Source: Bradyrhizobium rifense (GTDB taxonomy: Bacteria; Pseudomonadota; Alphaproteobacteria; Rhizobiales; Xanthobacteraceae). From it: a stretch of 64,000 nt of DNA. Location: positions 62,001 through 126,000 of the forward strand of contig NZ_VSSS01000057.1 of the NCBI RefSeq assembly GCF_008123425.1. The letters run 5' to 3'. Every line of letters begins with the position of its first letter. Position 1 is the first letter of the stretch. The position numbers and the translations under genes were made by a program. Below are positions 17,961 through 27,348 of this stretch, piece by piece. A model generated the notes under the pieces. It was not told where the DNA came from and made no database searches. It saw nothing but the letters and a program-made list of their open reading frames with translations.

Positions 17961-20162
17961 CTAGGCTCGCACCAACGCGACCGGCTCAGGCTCGTACATG
18001 CTCCGTGCGGCATTCCTGCCCACGATCCGCTCCACCTGAACGAGATTGTCCGAGAATGTAGGACAGTTGCCCATCCCACCGAACCGGGCTGCGGATACGC
18101 TATTGACGGTACCTTCTTCGTTATGCGTCCGCCAATAGCCGACAGTAGCGATAACCAGTCCGGCCTGAACGTCATCGGTGATATCGGCGACGCCGTGGAA
18201 GCCGCCCGTCCTGTTGTACACCTTCACCTTGTCGCCGTGCTCGATCATACGCTCAGCGGCGTCCTGCGGACTCAGGAGGACGAACTGATCCCCCTGCAGT
18301 CTCCGCTTCTTGGGTTCATTGGCGTAGTTGGTATTGAGAAATGCGTGGCTTTTCGGGGCTATGATGCTCAGAGGATAGAGCTTGGCAAGCTCAGGTTCGT
18401 CAGCCGCACTCTCATAGGGCCTGGTATAGCCGGGAAGCGGTTCGATCGGCTCGCCACTTTGCATTTCGTTGTAAAGTTGACGAAACGGCGGTGCTACGAA
18501 ATTTGTGGCGCCGGTCAGCAGGATCTCACATTTGCCCGACGGCGTCTTGAAATTTCCCTCAGCGTGCGGTGTTCGCGTATCCGCCGGACCCAAGTTCAAC
18601 TTGGCAAAGCCTTGCTTCCGCAAAAGATCCATATCGACACCCGCCACCTGCGGCGCGGTCCAGTCGATCGTGCTTTCGGCCAACTCGAGATCCGATTTCA
18701 GGAACTCGGGGTCGGTCAATCGCATCGTCTTCGCCAGCCTGCGGAAGATTTCTGCATTCGAGCAGGCCTCACCGGGCGGCTCAATGGCCTTCTGATTGAG
18801 CGTGAGGTAGTAGTGTCCCCAGGAGAACATCATGTCATCGTGTTCGGCGGCCATCGTCGCCGGCAAGATGATATCTGCGTAAGCGGCAGTGTCGCTTATG
18901 AAATGATCCGCGACAACAGTGAATAGGTCATCACGCTGAAGCCCTCGGACGATCTTGTCGACATCCATCGCCTGGGTCACAGGATTTGTATTGTAGACCA
19001 TGATCGAGTTGATCGGCGGATCAAGCTTGGTCTCGCCGAGCAGCGCTTCGCCTAACTTGAGCAGATTCACCACCCGCGTGCCGGGCTTGATCCAATCAGG
19101 GCGACAAATCGCTCCGAAGTTTACGGGGAATTCCCATAGCGGTGCTTGGTAGATGCCGCCGGCGACATCCTTCCAGGCACCGGTCAAGGCGGGAATCGCA
19201 ATGACAGCGCGGATGGCCTGAGTACCGCCTGCGGTACGCTCTAGCGCCACACCGATGCGGATCGAGGCGTTGCGCGACTTTGCGTATTCTCGCGTCAATT
19301 TTCGTATGTCATCGGCACGGATGCCTGTGATCTTCTCGGCCCACTCGGGCGTGCAGGTTGCCGCATGTTCCTTGAGCTCCGGATAGCCCAAAACGTACTT
19401 GTCGACATAATCGCGATCGACCAGGTCTTCAGCGATCAACGTCTGGATCATTGCCATGGCTAGAGCGCCGTCGGTGCCTGGCTTCGGCGCGATATGCCAA
19501 TCGGCCTGCTTGGCAGTACGCGACCGGTACGGATCGATAACAACGACTTTCGCACCCTTTTGACGCGCCTCGGTGACGAAGGGCCAATGATGCAGGTTGG
19601 TGCTGACGGAATTGCAGCCCCAGATAATGATGTATTTCGAATAGGCGAAGCTTTCCGGATCCAGCGCATTCGTGGGTCCGACCGTGAGGAGCCAAGCGGT
19701 AGAAGAACCCGATGCGCAATAGGTTTTCTCGCAAACGGTAGCGCCGAGCCTGTTGAAGAAGGCATCACCGACCGTCAGGCCCTGCACGAGGCCTTCATTG
19801 CCGAGATAGCTGACTGGCAGGATGGCCTCTGCACCATTGCTTGAAATGATCTTCGTCCAGCGATCTTTAATTTCCGCGAGTGCCTGTTCCCAGCTGATCC
19901 GCACAAAGGCCCGGCTGCCCTTCGGCCCATTGCGCTTCAAGGGATACAGCACACGATCAGCATTGTAGTGGCGATCCGCGTAATCGTTCAGCTTGACGCA
20001 CAAGCCGCCGCGCGTGATCGGATGCTTGGGATTACCGCGGACATTGACCAGTTTGTTGCCTTCCACCGTATAAAGCATTGCGCAGGTGTCAGGACAATCG
20101 TGGGGGCAACCGCCAAACAATTCTTTCGTGCTCGCCTCTGTTGTTTGGATGCTGGCAGACAT
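17961..20162 (-). CDS. molybdopterin (bis-MGD)-dependent oxidoreductase of the DMSO reductase superfamily
   Basis: This protein of about 733 residues has an N-terminal [4Fe-4S] motif: CPHDCPDTC, then Cys in GGLCVKL. Next come the molybdopterin-binding core (VISWEQAL-type, WGCNSVSTN, VIDPYRSRTA), NTNPVTQ-like phosphate contacts, and a C-terminal dinucleotide-binding domain (KSHAFLNTNYAN, LSPQDAAERMI). The Mo ligand is not certain; a Cys-Ala-Ser-Gly-Ser stretch near 148 lies where it is expected. No twin-arginine signal is seen, so it is probably cytoplasmic, unlike most respiratory members. It is divergent from moaA, ferredoxin and ferredoxin reductase genes, which could supply cofactor and electrons. 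The substrate is unknown. I prefer the second ATG, seven bases after AAGGAA. Confidence 0.93.
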   Translation of the reverse strand: MSASIQTTEASTKELFGGCPHDCPDTCAMLYTVEGNKLVNVRGNPKHPITRGGLCVKLNDYADRHYNADRVLYPLKRNGPKGSRAFVRISWEQALAEIKDRWTKIISSNGAEAILPVSYLGNEGLVQGLTVGDAFFNRLGATVCEKTYCASGSSTAWLLTVGPTNALDPESFAYSKYIIIWGCNSVSTNLHHWPFVTEARQKGAKVVVIDPYRSRTAKQADWHIAPKPGTDGALAMAMIQTLIAEDLVDRDYVDKYVLGYPELKEHAATCTPEWAEKITGIRADDIRKLTREYAKSRNASIRIGVALERTAGGTQAIRAVIAIPALTGAWKDVAGGIYQAPLWEFPVNFGAICRPDWIKPGTRVVNLLKLGEALLGETKLDPPINSIMVYNTNPVTQAMDVDKIVRGLQRDDLFTVVADHFISDTAAYADIILPATMAAEHDDMMFSWGHYYLTLNQKAIEPPGEACSNAEIFRRLAKTMRLTDPEFLKSDLELAESTIDWTAPQVAGVDMDLLRKQGFAKLNLGPADTRTPHAEGNFKTPSGKCEILLTGATNFVAPPFRQLYNEMQSGEPIEPLPGYTRPYESAADEPELAKLYPLSIIAPKSHAFLNTNYANEPKKRRLQGDQFVLLSPQDAAERMIEHGDKVKVYNRTGGFHGVADITDDVQAGLVIATVGYWRTHNEEGTVNSVSAARFGGMGNCPTFSDNLVQVERIVGRNAARSMYEPEPVALVRA

Positions 20163-20432
20163 CGGCATATTCCTTCTACCGTCCGGTTAAGGGAAATCTG
20201 CGCCTGGGACTTACGGTCACCAAGAGCGGCCGTTCGCAGTTAAATCCAACGACTCAATCGAATTGAGTACCGGTTGCCCCGAATCTCTTGGTGCCGGCTT
20301 GCCTTTGCCGTCCGTCCGGACTCAGACCTTTCATTTGCACCGGTACTTCACCAACCCGGATCAAGGGGCCGATCATTGATGAATCCTTGGTCGTGCGCAT
20401 TGCGTGTCGAAATAAAACCGCGGCAGCATCAT

Positions 20433-21422
20433 ATGAGATCGCAAGCCCCACTCCTGGTAGACACATTCGGGCGCCGAATTGAATATTTGCGGCTTTCGGT
20501 TACCGACCGATGCGACCTACGCTGTACCTACTGCATTCCAAGCGGATTCCGCGGATTTCAGGAACCAGCCTCCTGGCTACGCTTCGATGAGATCGAGCGC
20601 CTGATATCGATTATGGCTCCTCGTGGACTGAAGCGTATCCGCCTCACGGGTGGAGAGCCACTCGTTCGGCGGGACTTGCCAAACCTTGCGGCAAGACTTG
20701 CGGCAATACCGGGCATCGAAGACCTATCTTTGAGCACCAACGCGACCCGCTTGCAGGCGCTCGCCGCCCCTCTACGAGAGGCTGGGGTGCAGCGCATCAA
20801 CGTCAGCTTGGATTCTCTTCGTGCCGAGCGCATAGCGGCAATCTGCGGCCGCGATGTCCTTGCCACGATATTGGCCGGCCTCAAGGCCGCCAAACAAGCG
20901 GGTTTCGCGCCAATCAAGATCAATATGGTCGTGATGCGCGGTGTGAACGACGATGAAATCGACGAGATGGTCGATTTCTGCATCGAGCAGGAATTTGTTC
21001 TTCGTCTGATCGAAGCGATGCCGATGGGTACAACCGGCCGGAACGCCCAATACCTCGACCTCCAACCTGTCCGGCGACGCCTACAGCAAGAGCGCGGTCT
21101 CATTGCAACCGACGTACCCGGCGGTGGACCGGCTCGGTACATGAAAACGCCAGATGCACGATTGAGCATCGGCTTTATCACCCCGCTGTCTGAACATTTC
21201 TGCGCCACCTGCAATCGCGTGCGGCTGGCAGCCGACGGGACAATGTATCTCTGTCTCGGTCAGCGTGAGCAGCTGGCTTTCGGCCCACTCTTGCGTCGCG
21301 GCGCCACCGACGACGAGATAGTGGGAGCACTTCGCTCGGCCATGAGCCTAAAGCCGGAGCGTCATGAGTTCAATGAAAAGCCTGAGAAGATCTCACGAAT
21401 CATGGCCGCGACGGGCGGCTGA
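20433..21422 (+). CDS. moaA: GTP 3',8-cyclase MoaA (molybdenum cofactor biosynthesis)
   Basis: This 329-residue radical SAM enzyme carries out the first step of molybdopterin synthesis. The N-terminal SAM cluster is Cys27-x3-Cys31-x2-Cys34. The C-terminal substrate cluster is Cys257, Cys260 and Cys274. The protein ends in the double glycine (ATGG) that MoaA needs for activity. LTGGEPLVR and NVSLDSL are further signatures. No other mo* gene is nearby, so this may be a second, dedicated copy tied to the molybdoenzyme facing it. The ATG at 20433 matches the family N-terminus; codons before it look non-coding. Confidence 0.95.
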   Translation: MRSQAPLLVDTFGRRIEYLRLSVTDRCDLRCTYCIPSGFRGFQEPASWLRFDEIERLISIMAPRGLKRIRLTGGEPLVRRDLPNLAARLAAIPGIEDLSLSTNATRLQALAAPLREAGVQRINVSLDSLRAERIAAICGRDVLATILAGLKAAKQAGFAPIKINMVVMRGVNDDEIDEMVDFCIEQEFVLRLIEAMPMGTTGRNAQYLDLQPVRRRLQQERGLIATDVPGGGPARYMKTPDARLSIGFITPLSEHFCATCNRVRLAADGTMYLCLGQREQLAFGPLLRRGATDDEIVGALRSAMSLKPERHEFNEKPEKISRIMAATGG

Positions 21423-21455
21423 TGCGCGAGAACAACGTTCGAGTGAGGAACGACC

Positions 21456-21770
21456 ATGCCCCACGTGGTTACTGGAAACTGCAGCGACTGTAGATTCACG
21501 GATTGCGTTCTGGTCTGCCCGGTAGCGTGCTTTCACGGGGACGATCAGCGCATGTATATCGATCCCATCGCATGCGTCGATTGCGCCGCATGCGTTCCGG
21601 CCTGCCCCGTGCACGCGATCAGTGAAAGCGGGGATCTCTCGCAAGACGAGCAGATGTGGATTCAAGTCAACGCCGACAAATCGAGCAGCACGCCGGTGAT
21701 CCGGAGCAAGCAGACGCCATTAACAGGTGCCGAGGCGCGGCGCGCTGCCCTAGGCTACGGCCCCAGCTAG
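21456..21770 (+). CDS. FdxA-like ferredoxin with two iron-sulfur clusters
   Basis: This 104-residue ferredoxin has Cys9, Cys12, Cys17, Cys21 and Cys25 in the first half and the complete [4Fe-4S] motif Cys40-x2-Cys43-x2-Cys46-x3-Cys50-Pro. The unequal first motif and long C-terminal tail match 7Fe ([3Fe-4S]/[4Fe-4S]) ferredoxins. AGGA precedes the ATG. It sits 33 bp after moaA and 19 bp before a ferredoxin-NADP reductase, so it is the likely electron shuttle between that reductase and the divergent molybdoenzyme. Confidence 0.93.
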   Translation: MPHVVTGNCSDCRFTDCVLVCPVACFHGDDQRMYIDPIACVDCAACVPACPVHAISESGDLSQDEQMWIQVNADKSSSTPVIRSKQTPLTGAEARRAALGYGPS

Positions 21771-21789
21771 ACAGAATGAGCCAGGCGCC

Positions 21790-23169
21790 GTGAACGCAAT
21801 CGGAACGACAAACAACCCCTTACGTGTGGCAATCATCGGCAGCGGGCCTAGCGGTTTCTACGCAGCTGAAGCTTTGCTGCAATCCGAACGCACGACAGTA
21901 GTTGATGTTATCGAACGGCTCCCGGTGCCCTATGGCTTAGTTCGTTATGGCGTCGCACCCGATCATCCGCGCTTGAAAGACGTGGCCAATACCTACGCCG
22001 AGATCGCTCGAGATCCCCGTTTCTCATTTATCGGCAACGTCGAGTTTGGCAAAGACTTCACCATGCGGGAGCTGACGGACTGCTACCACACGGTGATCTT
22101 TGCCACGGGAGCAGCGACCGATCGGAAGCTTGGCATTCCCGGCGAGGATATTCAGGGAAGTCACGCCGCGACTTCCTTTGTCGGGTGGTACAACGGACAT
22201 CCCGATTATCGCGACCTCAGATTCGATTTGTCGGGCGACTCCGCTATCATCATCGGTCAAGGCAACGTCGCAATTGACGTCTGCCGCATTTTGGCCAAAT
22301 CGCCTGATGAGCTGCGAAAGACGGATATTGCGGCGCACGCACTGGATGCTCTGGCCGAAAGTCGCATTCGTGAGATCCATCTCATTGGTCGCAGAGGTCC
22401 GGTTCAGTCACGGTTCACCAGCAAAGAGCTGCGCGAACTCGGCCAACTGTCTGAATGCGATCCGTTTGTAGATCCTAATGACCTGCTCTTGAACGACGTC
22501 TGCAAGTCCGAATTGGCCGATGTGCGCGAGCCGGCTCGTGCGCGGAATTTCGAAGCATTCAAGAGCTTCGCTTCCCGGCGACGGGAGAAGCCCAAATGTT
22601 GTCGGATCCATTTCTTTCTGAGCCCAAAAGAAGCACGTGGAGAGCATAAGCTCGAAGAACTCGTTCTCGAGCGAACCAGGCTCGTTGGCGCTGCCGGCCG
22701 TCAGGAGGCCGTCGGGACGGGACAGACGCTGTCCATAAAAGCCGGGCTCATGATCCGGAGTGTCGGCTATAGCGGCCGCGCCCTGGAAGGAATTCCTTTC
22801 GACAACGCGCGCGGAACGATTCCTAACAAGGATGGCCGTTTGGAAATGACATCACCCAACGAATTGCCTGTCTACGTCGTAGGGTGGATCAAACGTGGAC
22901 CAACCGGGATCATCGGCACCAACCGAGCGGACAGCATGGCGACCGTCGCGACGCTTCTTGCAGATTTGCCAACCTTTGAGTCTCGGCAGAAGCCAGGCGG
23001 TGAGGCGTTTGCTTCCCTCTTGGCACAACGGGCGACGCGGTCGGTATCGTTTCAAGATTGGGAAATGATCGATCAGGCAGAGAAGGCCCGCGGTACGCCC
23101 CTGGGCAAACCGCGAGAGAAGTTCACGAGAATTCCAGAAATGCTTGCGGCAAGCACCGGCCGGCCGTAG
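21790..23169 (+). CDS. ferredoxin-NADP+ reductase, adrenodoxin reductase-like (FprA type)
   Basis: This 459-residue flavoprotein has the FAD motif GSGPSGFYAAE near 17-27 and PYGLVRYGVAPDHP, the hallmark of adrenodoxin-reductase-like enzymes. The NADP domain contains IIGQGNVAIDVCRIL and GRRGPVQSRF (Arg contacts to the NADP phosphate). The C-terminal WIKRGPTGIIGTN closes the FAD site. It would move electrons from NADPH to the ferredoxin just upstream. The start is GTG at 21790. Position argues for a dedicated NADPH - ferredoxin - molybdoenzyme chain. Confidence 0.93.
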   Translation: MNAIGTTNNPLRVAIIGSGPSGFYAAEALLQSERTTVVDVIERLPVPYGLVRYGVAPDHPRLKDVANTYAEIARDPRFSFIGNVEFGKDFTMRELTDCYHTVIFATGAATDRKLGIPGEDIQGSHAATSFVGWYNGHPDYRDLRFDLSGDSAIIIGQGNVAIDVCRILAKSPDELRKTDIAAHALDALAESRIREIHLIGRRGPVQSRFTSKELRELGQLSECDPFVDPNDLLLNDVCKSELADVREPARARNFEAFKSFASRRREKPKCCRIHFFLSPKEARGEHKLEELVLERTRLVGAAGRQEAVGTGQTLSIKAGLMIRSVGYSGRALEGIPFDNARGTIPNKDGRLEMTSPNELPVYVVGWIKRGPTGIIGTNRADSMATVATLLADLPTFESRQKPGGEAFASLLAQRATRSVSFQDWEMIDQAEKARGTPLGKPREKFTRIPEMLAASTGRP

Positions 23170-23315
23170 GCTTCCCGCAGAACCAGAGGGTCGCCTCCCG
23201 GAAGGGCCGCGGCCCCCAAGTTGCCCACGAGCTTTGATCCAACGAGCAGGCGACAGACGCAGTCGCGGACCGGCATCTTCGCCAAGTACCGACTGTCGAA
23301 CGATTGGAGCAGCCG

Positions 23316-24782
23316 ATGCAATTAGCACTTGAAATTGACCTATCCGCCGCGTCGCTGCAGAATCAAGTTTTCAAGCAAATCCACGGCTTGATCGTGTCTG
23401 GCCGCTTGAAACCTGGCGCACGCCTTCCCGGTACCCGTGCCCTCAGTGAGCAGCTCGGGGTCTCTCGTAATACAATCATACTAGCCTATGAAACGTTGAC
23501 ATCCGAAGGCTATCTGGAGTCGCGGGAGGGCGCTGGAACATACGTGTCGACGACTTTTCCCGACAACTCTCTGTCGGTTGCAAGCGGCTCGAACCACGAT
23601 GCCACCTACCATAAGCCGGTTCACTTGTTCGTTCCGGTTGCTGACGACAAAAAGCGATCCGTGCCCCCCAGTGAAATCGTTTGTGACTTTGCACTCGAGA
23701 GCACTGATCCGGCCTGCTTCCCACGCAGCGTATGGCGCCGCCTAACGAATTGGCGCATGCAATCGTCAAAATTCAACTTGACGTATTCCGGAACGCCCAA
23801 GGGACTTCGGGAGTTGCGTGAAACGCTTGCCGCGTATCTTGGCGCTTCGCGCGGCATTTCATGCACCCCGGATCAAATCGTCATCGTTACAGGCGTTCAG
23901 CAAGCGTTGAATGTCGCCGCTCACCTGTTCGTCCGCGCGGGTACGACAGTAGCAATGGAAGCACCAGGCTGCCGGACAACAGCGGACCTTTTCCGGGCCT
24001 ATGGCGCGCATATTGCGCCTGTTCCCGTCGATCAAAGCGGGATCGTTGTAAGACACTTGCCGCAGTCCCGGAACGGCGTCGCCTTTGCCACTTCAGCGCG
24101 TCAGTATCCGATGGGCGTCATGCTGTCAGCTTCCCGACGCGACATTCTGCTGAACTGGGCCGATCAAACGGACTCTCACATTATCGAAGTCGATTTCGAC
24201 ACCGAGATCAGGTATCAGGGTTCACCGCCGCCCCCTCTGAAGAGTCTCGATACCCACGGGCGGGTCGTCTATGTTGGCTCGTTTGCAGCTTCCATCGGCC
24301 CAGGGCTGAGAGTGGGCTACATGGTCCTACCGCCGCATCTGGTTGATCCGGCCGTTCATGCCGCTTCATTGCTCGATCACGGCTTTCCGTGCACCGGCGT
24401 CCCTTGGCTTGAGCAGGCGGTGCTGAACGATTTTATCGAGACCGGTGCCTTTGAAAAGCATCTGAGAAAAATCCGCAAGACTTATATGGCGCGGCGCGAC
24501 TGCTTGATCCTGGCGCTTCAAAAGCATATCGGATCCGTCCAGATAAACCCGGTACATTGCGGCACGCACCTAGTGTGGGAGTTGCCGCCGGATTTTCCGA
24601 GCGCCGTCAAGTTGCAGACGCTCATGTTGAAGCAGCAGATCGGCGTTTACACGTTGCGCGACCAGAATATCGGCGACGCGGATTACCTCGAGAATTGCGA
24701 TAGATATCTTCTGCTCGGGTTCGCGGCATTGTCGGAAACGGCGATCGAAGAGGGAATTTCGAGGCTGGCGAAGGCGCTTTGA
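23316..24782 (+). CDS. MocR-type regulator (GntR winged helix + aminotransferase-like domain) lacking the PLP lysine
   Basis: This protein of about 488 residues has a GntR winged helix at 12-78 (RLPGTRALSEQLGVSRNTI). It is followed by a fold-type I aminotransferase-like domain from about 120. At the position of the Schiff-base lysine (GTFSK in typical MocR) it reads GSFAA, so residue 325 is Ala. The DDYD motif reads VDFD (293-295), and the EDPGY tyrosine is Cys219. Loss of several PLP contacts suggests the effector domain no longer binds PLP covalently. GGAG lies before the ATG; a TTG 12 bases upstream is possible. It follows the ferredoxin reductase gene by 146 bp and could control this module. 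Confidence 0.9.
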   Translation: MQLALEIDLSAASLQNQVFKQIHGLIVSGRLKPGARLPGTRALSEQLGVSRNTIILAYETLTSEGYLESREGAGTYVSTTFPDNSLSVASGSNHDATYHKPVHLFVPVADDKKRSVPPSEIVCDFALESTDPACFPRSVWRRLTNWRMQSSKFNLTYSGTPKGLRELRETLAAYLGASRGISCTPDQIVIVTGVQQALNVAAHLFVRAGTTVAMEAPGCRTTADLFRAYGAHIAPVPVDQSGIVVRHLPQSRNGVAFATSARQYPMGVMLSASRRDILLNWADQTDSHIIEVDFDTEIRYQGSPPPPLKSLDTHGRVVYVGSFAASIGPGLRVGYMVLPPHLVDPAVHAASLLDHGFPCTGVPWLEQAVLNDFIETGAFEKHLRKIRKTYMARRDCLILALQKHIGSVQINPVHCGTHLVWELPPDFPSAVKLQTLMLKQQIGVYTLRDQNIGDADYLENCDRYLLLGFAALSETAIEEGISRLAKAL

Positions 24783-25089
24783 CGCTTTCCAGGAAGTGAG
24801 GCCAGCCATAGTGCCTAGCTCCTTGGCCAGGCGGCCTTACGGGAAGCGGACTGCGCGCGTGTTGTCGCGCACTGCGTTTTAGAGAATGCCCATCAGCTCA
24901 ACATCGCTGCGAACCGGTACCATATGCTTTGCCTGCACCGGCGCTGTGAGGAGCACTGGTGTCTTACTAGGTTATGGCTGGAAATTGCGGGCGAGCTCCT
25001 ACTGCGACGGCGCCAGCAGTTAGGGGCGCCGGCGGGTGTTTTCCACTTCGGCCATGGCGCCACCGCTAGATTTCACAAGGGAGTAAAAG
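24783..25089. other. intergenic region with a weak hairpin
   Basis: About 300 bases without a recognisable gene. The only structure I see is the terminator-like hairpin at 24852-24880. Confidence 0.4.
24852..24880 (+). terminator. possible rho-independent terminator
   Basis: TGCGCG and CGCGCA pair across an 8-base loop, followed five bases later by TTTT. It lies 70 bp after the MocR stop. The short stem makes it weak. Confidence 0.3.
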
Positions 25090-25464
25090 ATGAGTGGCAC
25101 AGCTACGAACTTGGGTGACTATGAAGCCATCACGAAGGTCGTTCAACACTATCTGGACGGCGCCAAGTCGGGCAAAGGAAACGATATGAAGCCCGCCTTC
25201 CACAAGGACGCGACGATTTTCGGATATGTCGGGCCCGACTTGTTTGCGGGGCCAATTCAGGGGCTGTTCGACTGGAACGACCAGAACGGAGCGGCCACGG
25301 GAATCCAATCTCGCATTTCAGAAATCGACATCGTCGGCACGATCGCGAATGTGCGTTTGGAGATCGACAACTGGAAGGGATCACGCTTCACCGACATGTT
25401 CACGCTGCTCAAGACGGACGGGAAGTGGCAGATCATGAACAAGGTCTTCCATCTTCATAGCTGA
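25090..25464 (+). CDS. NTF2-like fold protein (putative lumazine-binding/SnoaL type)
   Basis: This 124-residue protein starts with a long helix (YEAITKVVQHYLDGAKSG) and a curved sheet ending WQIMNKVFHLHS, typical of NTF2-like proteins annotated as putative lumazine-binding. Small NTF2 proteins act as isomerases, cyclases or binding proteins, and nothing here fixes the role. AGGGAG precedes the ATG. A strong terminator follows at 25589-25614, so it appears to be a single-gene unit. Confidence 0.85.
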   Translation: MSGTATNLGDYEAITKVVQHYLDGAKSGKGNDMKPAFHKDATIFGYVGPDLFAGPIQGLFDWNDQNGAATGIQSRISEIDIVGTIANVRLEIDNWKGSRFTDMFTLLKTDGKWQIMNKVFHLHS

Positions 25465-25588
25465 GTTATGCCGCGCTCAAGAGCCTCGCGCAGATCGATA
25501 CGGTATCGATCTCGTGGACCGGTGGCTCTTGGCGCCGGTCATTTGCGGCTCCTTTCCACGGCGAATAGCCATGCCGTGGGGTACCTCG

Positions 25589-25614
25589 ACCCGGCTTCGG
25601 CCGGGTTCCTTTTT
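25589..25614 (+). terminator. rho-independent terminator
   Basis: A perfect 7-bp stem ACCCGGC/GCCGGGT around a TTCG tetraloop is followed by TTCCTTTTT. It ends transcription of the NTF2-like gene before the convergent GMC gene. Confidence 0.85.
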
Positions 25615-25633
25615 GAAGGCTCAGCGCATCGAT

Positions 25634-27271
25634 CTAGGCGGCGTCCCACAGAACAAAGTTTGCGCCTTTGTCGGCAATCATGATTGTCGGCGTATTCGTG
25701 TTACCCGAAGTTATCGTCGGCATCACCGACGCATCGATAACGCGCAACCCATCCAGACCAATCACGCGCAGGTGCCGATCCACAACCGCGAGCGGATCGT
25801 GCTCCAAGCCCATCTTCGCTGTGCCAACCGGATGAAAGATGGTCGTTCCGATATCGCCGGCGGCCTTGGCAAGAGCGCTCTCGCTGTCATCAACCGACAA
25901 GCCTGGGATAAACTCCTCAGGGCGGAAACGGCGGAGCGCCGCTTGCTTCATCAGACGGCGTGTAACGCGAATGGCGTCGGCCGCCACGCGGCGATCGTCG
26001 TCGGTCGAAAGATAGTTCGGCGCGATAATGGGCTTGGCCGAGGGATCCACTGAGCGCAGCCGGATGGTACCGCGGGACGTCGGCCGGAGATTGCAGGCCG
26101 CGACCGTGATCGCAGGAAAGCGGTGCAACGGCTCGCCAAACTTATTGAGCGAGAGAGGCTGAACGTGAAACTCGATGTTTGGACGATCGAAGTGGGACGA
26201 TGAGGTTGTAAAGATCCCAAGCTGGGACGGCGCCATCGTAAGAGGACCGCGCCGAAACAATGCATACTCAAGCCCCATCAGTGCTCGTCCAATCGGCGAG
26301 TGATAGGTCTCGTTGAGTGTCTTGGCGCCGTGGACCCGGTAGATTGCTCTTTGCTGTAGGTGGTCTTGCAGATTACGCCCAACACCAGGCCTGTCGGCGA
26401 CGGTGGAAATGCCAAGTTCGCCGAGCCATTCCGCCGGTCCGACGCCGGATAGTTGAAGGATCTGGGGCGAACCGACCGAGCCGGCACATAGGATCACCTC
26501 GCCTTTCGCACGAACATCGGTCGTCCGCCCCTGCTGCTGGAATCGGACACCCACAGCACGCTTGCCGTCGAACAGCACCTTCTCGACCAAAACGCCTGTT
26601 TCAAGACGCAGATTGGTACGATGAAGTACTGGCTTGAGGAAGCCGCGCGCCGATGACCAGCGAAAGCCTCGCTTCTGATTGACGTGGAAGTAGCCGACAC
26701 CCGTATTGTCTCCCGTGTTGAAATCGGTCGTCGCTGGGATGCCCATCTCGACTGCCGCTTCCGCCACGCTATCGAGGATATCCCACTTCACACCTGGCCG
26801 TTCCACGCGCCACTCGCCGCCGACGCCATGATACTCAGATTCACCCAGGAAATGGTCATCGAGGCGCTTGAACACCGGACGGACATCGTCCCACCCCCAG
26901 CCGGTGAGACCGAGTTGGCGCCAATGATCATAGTCCGACGCCTGTCCGCGCATGGAAATCATGGCATTGATCGCGGACGAGCCGCCAATCACCTTGCCGC
27001 GCGGATATTTAAGGGAACGGCCGTTCAGCCCCGCTTCGGTTTCGGTCTCGAACATCCAGTCCGAACGCGGATTGCCGATCGCGAACAGATAGCCAACCGG
27101 AATGTGAAACCAGATCCAGTTGTCCTTGCCGCCGGCTTCCAGGACAAGAACCCGTTTCCTTTTATCGGTCGACAATCGGTTGGCGACAACGCACCCGGCA
27201 GACCCAGCGCCCACAACAATGTAGTCGTAGTCGCCATCCAGTTCAGTGCTGGAAACCACCGTCTTCTCCAT
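25634..27271 (-). CDS. GMC-family FAD-dependent oxidoreductase (choline/alcohol dehydrogenase-like)
   Basis: This 545-residue flavoenzyme oxidises an alcohol. The Rossmann motif GAGSAGCVVANRL is at 22-34, with an Asp/Glu at the end of the next strand (LEAGG). The GMC signature GKVIGGSSAINAM is near 92. The C-terminal active-site His is in FHPVGTAKMG, and the closing Asn in NTNTPTIMI. No signal peptide is seen. It is followed on the same strand by enoyl-CoA hydratase and CoA-transferase genes upstream, suggesting oxidation of a side chain before or after CoA activation. The substrate is not defined. Confidence 0.93.
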   Translation of the reverse strand: MEKTVVSSTELDGDYDYIVVGAGSAGCVVANRLSTDKRKRVLVLEAGGKDNWIWFHIPVGYLFAIGNPRSDWMFETETEAGLNGRSLKYPRGKVIGGSSAINAMISMRGQASDYDHWRQLGLTGWGWDDVRPVFKRLDDHFLGESEYHGVGGEWRVERPGVKWDILDSVAEAAVEMGIPATTDFNTGDNTGVGYFHVNQKRGFRWSSARGFLKPVLHRTNLRLETGVLVEKVLFDGKRAVGVRFQQQGRTTDVRAKGEVILCAGSVGSPQILQLSGVGPAEWLGELGISTVADRPGVGRNLQDHLQQRAIYRVHGAKTLNETYHSPIGRALMGLEYALFRRGPLTMAPSQLGIFTTSSSHFDRPNIEFHVQPLSLNKFGEPLHRFPAITVAACNLRPTSRGTIRLRSVDPSAKPIIAPNYLSTDDDRRVAADAIRVTRRLMKQAALRRFRPEEFIPGLSVDDSESALAKAAGDIGTTIFHPVGTAKMGLEHDPLAVVDRHLRVIGLDGLRVIDASVMPTITSGNTNTPTIMIADKGANFVLWDAA

Positions 27272-27348
27272 TGTTGGGGGTCGCGGTGCGCCCCACGTAG
27301 GGCTTGCGCGTCCGGATCACAGACCGCAGCACCCGGAACAGCGAGCGG

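Noticed and set aside
18123..18926. Plus-strand open frame of 267 codons inside the molybdopterin oxidoreductase gene
   Set aside because: The opposite strand encodes an unmistakable DMSO-reductase-superfamily protein through the whole stretch.
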